Of a stretch of 64,000 nt of DNA, positions 61,034 through 64,000 are shown one piece after another. The DNA comes from Porphyromonas sp. (GTDB taxonomy: Bacteria > Bacteroidota > Bacteroidia > Bacteroidales > Porphyromonadaceae): NCBI GenBank assembly GCA_029983505.1, contig JASBZK010000008.1, positions 1-64,000 of the forward strand, written 5' to 3'. The stretch's first letter is position 1. Every line of letters begins with the position of its first letter. The notes under the pieces are model-generated. The model was not told the origin of the DNA. It did not search any database and worked only from the letters and a program-made list of their open reading frames with translations. The translations under genes and the position numbers were made by a program.

Positions 61034-61755
61034 CACCACAGGAAAAGATACTCGTCGTCGATGACGAAGCCGATATACGGGAGGTCATAGCCCTGTGCCT
61101 CAAGAGGGACGGGTACGAGATCGCCGAAGCCGGATCTGCGGAGGAGGCACTCGAAGTGCTCGACCCTTCCTTCTCGCTTATCCTCCTCGACATCATGATG
61201 GACGGTATGAACGGCTACGACCTAGCGACCCGTCTCCGGGCAGAGGGCAACACGATCCCCATCATCTTCCTGACCGCAAAGACGACCGAGGGCGATATGC
61301 TCCGCGGCTTCGGATCCGGTGCGGACGACTACATCAAAAAACCCTTCTCCACGAAGGAGCTCTCTGCGAGAGTGAAGAGCATCATAACCCGATCCACGCT
61401 CCCCGTCAATACCGCCGCCGAGGTCCTCCAAGCCGGGCCCCTCACCATCGAGACTAAGGCCAAGACGGTCACCGTAAGCGGCACATCCCTCTCTCTGACC
61501 CGTACCGAGTACGACATCCTGATGCTCCTCATCAGGCACGAAGGACATACCCTGACTAGGAACGATATCCTCAGTGCCATCTGGACAGACGATAAGACGG
61601 TGATGGAGCGAACCGTAGACGTCCACATCGCGCGCCTGAGGCGCAAACTCGGCGACTACGCACACATCATCGCCAATAGGGTCGGCTTCGGGTACACGTT
61701 CCGTCCAAGCGGAAAAAGACCCGGACGCAAGCCTTCCCATCCACAGGTGTCCTAA
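61030..61755 (+). CDS. phoB: PhoB-like OmpR-family response regulator
   Basis: 241 aa. The receiver domain has DDE (11-13), the phospho-acceptor Asp54 in LLDIMMDGMNG, Thr82 and Lys104 before Pro. The OmpR-type winged helix (about 130-228) has LTRTEYDILMLLIRHEGHTL, TRNDILSAIW and TVDVHIARLRRKLGDY. It should activate phosphate-starvation genes when phosphorylated by the kinase encoded next. Confidence 0.92.
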   Translation: MTPQEKILVVDDEADIREVIALCLKRDGYEIAEAGSAEEALEVLDPSFSLILLDIMMDGMNGYDLATRLRAEGNTIPIIFLTAKTTEGDMLRGFGSGADDYIKKPFSTKELSARVKSIITRSTLPVNTAAEVLQAGPLTIETKAKTVTVSGTSLSLTRTEYDILMLLIRHEGHTLTRNDILSAIWTDDKTVMERTVDVHIARLRRKLGDYAHIIANRVGFGYTFRPSGKRPGRKPSHPQVS

Positions 61756-61796
61756 GCCCGTCCCCTCTTCTTCCCTACAAATTTTCCTCCCCACAC

Positions 61797-63521
61797 GTGT
61801 CCATCCTCAAGTTTCTCGATAGGCGGTTTCTCATCGCATTCCTCATCCTCGTAGGTGTCTACACCGTAGCAGTCTGGGTGCTTAACTTCCACTCGGAGCG
61901 CAAGACGGCTTCGGAGCTCAACGTCGCCCAGCTCAAAAGTTTCGTCTACGTCGCTGAGAATGCGCGCCGGAAGGGAACCCTCCGGGACGTGGTCGGATAC
62001 TTCCCCGGAGACATCCGCGTCACGGTCATTGACAGGGAGGGCAGAGTGACTTTCGACACCGACTCGGTGCTTGTGGGCACTTTCGAGAACCACAATAACC
62101 GTCCTGAGCTCAAGGGCGCACACTTCCACGGCTCCGGGACCGCTTCGAGGGTCTCTGCCAGTACGGGAGGGAATACGTTCTACTATGCGGAGTATTTCGG
62201 AGACCATTACATTCGTGTCGGTGTCCCCAATTTTCTCACGCCGGAGCACTCGTTTAAGCTCACCCGTCTCCTTCTACTTGTGGGCATCCTCCTTCTTTTC
62301 CTTCTGGCTTGGCGGATGTACCTTGCGGCCAAGGCGCATGCGGCGCATTTGAAGCGCCTTGCCGGTCTGTCCAAGAAGATTGCCTCCGGTGCGGAGATTA
62401 TGCCGGACGACATCGACGCCGGCGACAGTGACGGCATCACGGGAGGGCTCCTCGAGATTCTCCGCCAAAAGGAGCAGATCCGCAAGGATCTCGAAGCCGG
62501 CAGGGAGCGCCTCGAGCTGCACTTCGAGGTATTCGATATAGGCATAGGTGTCTTCGACCCCGACGGGCATACCCTCTTTGCCAACTCCCACTTCATCCAG
62601 TACGCCAATATGCTCTCCTCTTCGCCCATGACCGAAGTGGGGCAGATTATGGACGACCCCGTGCTCTCGGAGATTAAGGCGTTTGCGACAAGTCCGTATG
62701 ACCCCGCTCACAGGATGAAGAGCATCAAGATCGATCGAAATGCCCGCACGTACGAAGTGATCTGCCTCAGGGACGAAAAGGGCGGTCACGAGATCACGAT
62801 CACCGACATCACGGAGACGGAGAAAAACCGCGTCCTCAAGCAGGAGCTCACGAGCAACATCACGCACGAGCTGCGCACCCCGCTTACGGCCATCAAAGGG
62901 TATCTCGAGATGCTCTCCTATCAGGATCTCTCGGAGGACGAAAGGACGGCTTTCACCGACAAAGCCCTTGCTCAGAGCGCCCGTCTCTCTTCCCTCTTGG
63001 ACGACATCTCCCTCCTCTCCAAGCTCGAAGAGCCGACGAATAACTACACCTTCGAGACGCTCGACCTCCGACTGCTCGTGGAGGAGGTGCGCATCGCTTT
63101 CACCGACCGGCTCACGGATACGGGGGACACCTTCCACAATAATCTTCCCTCCGAACTCCTCATCGACGGCAACTACAGCCTCCTCTTTTCCGTCTTCCAG
63201 AACCTCCTCGAGAATGCCATCCGATACGCCGGCTCCGGAGTGACCATCGAAGTCAATCTCTATCACAGGGATAATAGGTACCTTTACCTGTCCTTTCACG
63301 ACACCGGCATAGGCGTGGACGACAGCAGTCTCGGACGTATCTTCGAGCGCTTCTACCGGATTGATGAAGGTCGCTCGAGAGCCAAAGGCGGTACCGGTCT
63401 CGGTCTTTCCATCGTCCGTAATGCCATCCTATTCCACGGCGGACAGGTGCAGGCACGCAGGCACCCCTCCGGCGGTCTCGAGATTTTGTTTACTTTGCCC
63501 CTGAAACACGCCTCGAACTGA
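61797..63521 (+). CDS. phoR: PhoR-like sensor histidine kinase
   Basis: 574 aa from GTG 61797. TM helix 1 (about 8-28), a periplasmic segment (about 30-155), TM helix 2 (about 157-178), a HAMP-like/PAS-like region (about 180-335), the H-box SNITHELRTPLTAIKGYLEM (His357), N-box FQNLLENAIRYAG and G-boxes DTGIGVDDSSLGRIFERFY and KGGTGLGLSIV. It probably phosphorylates the PhoB-like regulator, with PhoU and PstB relaying phosphate status. Confidence 0.9.
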   Translation: MSILKFLDRRFLIAFLILVGVYTVAVWVLNFHSERKTASELNVAQLKSFVYVAENARRKGTLRDVVGYFPGDIRVTVIDREGRVTFDTDSVLVGTFENHNNRPELKGAHFHGSGTASRVSASTGGNTFYYAEYFGDHYIRVGVPNFLTPEHSFKLTRLLLLVGILLLFLLAWRMYLAAKAHAAHLKRLAGLSKKIASGAEIMPDDIDAGDSDGITGGLLEILRQKEQIRKDLEAGRERLELHFEVFDIGIGVFDPDGHTLFANSHFIQYANMLSSSPMTEVGQIMDDPVLSEIKAFATSPYDPAHRMKSIKIDRNARTYEVICLRDEKGGHEITITDITETEKNRVLKQELTSNITHELRTPLTAIKGYLEMLSYQDLSEDERTAFTDKALAQSARLSSLLDDISLLSKLEEPTNNYTFETLDLRLLVEEVRIAFTDRLTDTGDTFHNNLPSELLIDGNYSLLFSVFQNLLENAIRYAGSGVTIEVNLYHRDNRYLYLSFHDTGIGVDDSSLGRIFERFYRIDEGRSRAKGGTGLGLSIVRNAILFHGGQVQARRHPSGGLEILFTLPLKHASN

Positions 63522-63555
63522 CACACGCAGGTCTTATGTGCCGGCTCCGAAGAGG

Positions 63556-63633
63556 GGTACGTACCGAGATGATTTCGAGACACGTACCGGTATCCGAAAA
63601 GGTACGGGGCAAAGTCCGATCGAGATACAGACC
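63556..63633. repeat. Four-core intergenic repeat, copy 21
   Basis: Cores start at 63556, 63579, 63601 and 63624 (23, 22, 23). The following AAAACTTTTTGCA contains the inverted end motif. Confidence 0.82.
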
Positions 63634-63693
63634 AAAACTTTTTGCATCATACGGTAACTTATTTGCCGGGGTGTTCAATTCCATATTCTAAAA

Positions 63694-64000
63694 TCAGCTC
63701 ACTTTTTTGAGCGTTTTAGACCTGAGCGACACTCGATTTGGAGATAGCTTCTGCTTGTCCCAGAGAGCTATTTCCTTGAGTTTAACATTGGCAAGCGTAC
63801 TTTGTCTTGTATGTCAGTAACAGAATAGTCTGCGCCATTGGATATAACGGCACATAAGCACGAACGAAGTGATACTATACAATTTGTTAGGTGACACCTT
63901 TGCCTTATGGATCCCGGAGTCAGATTCAATGATATCAGAAGAGATATGATGTATGTCCTTGTCTTGCTTGAGCAATTCGCACTGCCTGTCGAAGTACTTT
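63694..64000 (-). pseudogene. Frameshifted remnant, probably of a transposase, running off the window
   Basis: Read on the minus strand from 63999, one frame gives KYFDRQCELLKQDKD, IIESDSGIHKAKVSPNKLYS and then a stop at 63816. A neighbouring frame gives ISNGADYSVTDIQDKVRL. The first frame resumes with ANVKLKEIALWDKQKLSPNR and ends LKKVS at the TGA at 63696. This looks like one protein broken by two compensating frameshifts. Local GC is low (23 of 60 at 63841-63900). The family is not recognised with certainty; a transposase is the best guess from style, composition and position. Confidence 0.35.

Overview
The window comes from a high-GC member of the Bacteroidota, most likely Bacteroidales and possibly Porphyromonas-like. 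The evidence is SusC/CarboxypepD-type TonB receptors, fimbrillin-like lipoproteins, promoters of the TTTG-N19-21-TAnnTTTG type, a LutABC lactate system, PyrI, DUF4271, the hemD-rnpA-yidD order, and a CbiK-like lipoprotein paired with a TonB receptor as in P. gingivalis IhtAB. The species is not decided. I saw no rRNA, tRNA, CRISPR array, phage or plasmid functions.

Layout. 1-863: 5' part of a siderophore-type TonB receptor (minus strand). 1.8-12.4 kb: a surface locus with two tandem fimbrillin-like/NUC endonuclease lipoproteins, a third fimbrillin-like protein, a CarboxypepD-reg TonB receptor, a DUF5689 lipoprotein and a secreted endonuclease/exonuclease/phosphatase protein. 12.6-17.9 kb: housekeeping genes (OmpH/Skp, rlmH, truA, ybeY, DUF4271, hemD, rnpA, yidD). 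18.1-24.1 kb: a MacAB-TolC-like efflux operon with two permeases. 24.1-29.4 kb: ion channel, SIS-domain isomerase, M16 peptidase, two FKBP isomerases, and pyrI without pyrB. 29.5-34.4 kb: lemA, a TPM-domain protein, serS, a DUF3108 protein and an HD protein. 34.7-38.3 kb (minus): a cobalamin riboswitch, a TonB receptor and a CbiK-like lipoprotein. 38.6-41.0 kb (minus): a small BACON-like lipoprotein, then an ECF sigma factor coupled to a protein that appears to span both membranes. 41.2-50.6 kb: YceI, MATE, lutABC with a lactate permease, a PLP decarboxylase and a small OMP. 50.6-56.0 kb (minus): sulfatase, mnmH, L,D-transpeptidase-like protein and guaB. 56.4-63.5 kb: a complete pstSCAB-phoU-phoB-phoR phosphate regulon. 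The last 300 bases hold an AT-rich, frameshifted remnant, probably of a transposase.

The most unusual signal is not a gene. Twenty-one intergenic elements share one architecture: exactly four degenerate 10-bp cores (variants of GGTACGTACC, GGTACAGACC or GGTCTGTACC) spaced 22-24 bp apart, so the first and fourth cores always start 68-71 bp apart. They sit at most operon boundaries and inside two operons, and never inside a gene. In one copy all four cores point the same way, so phased DNA sites fit better than an RNA hairpin. I do not recognise this family.

Positions and translations were read by eye. No database search was possible, so family names rest on remembered motifs.
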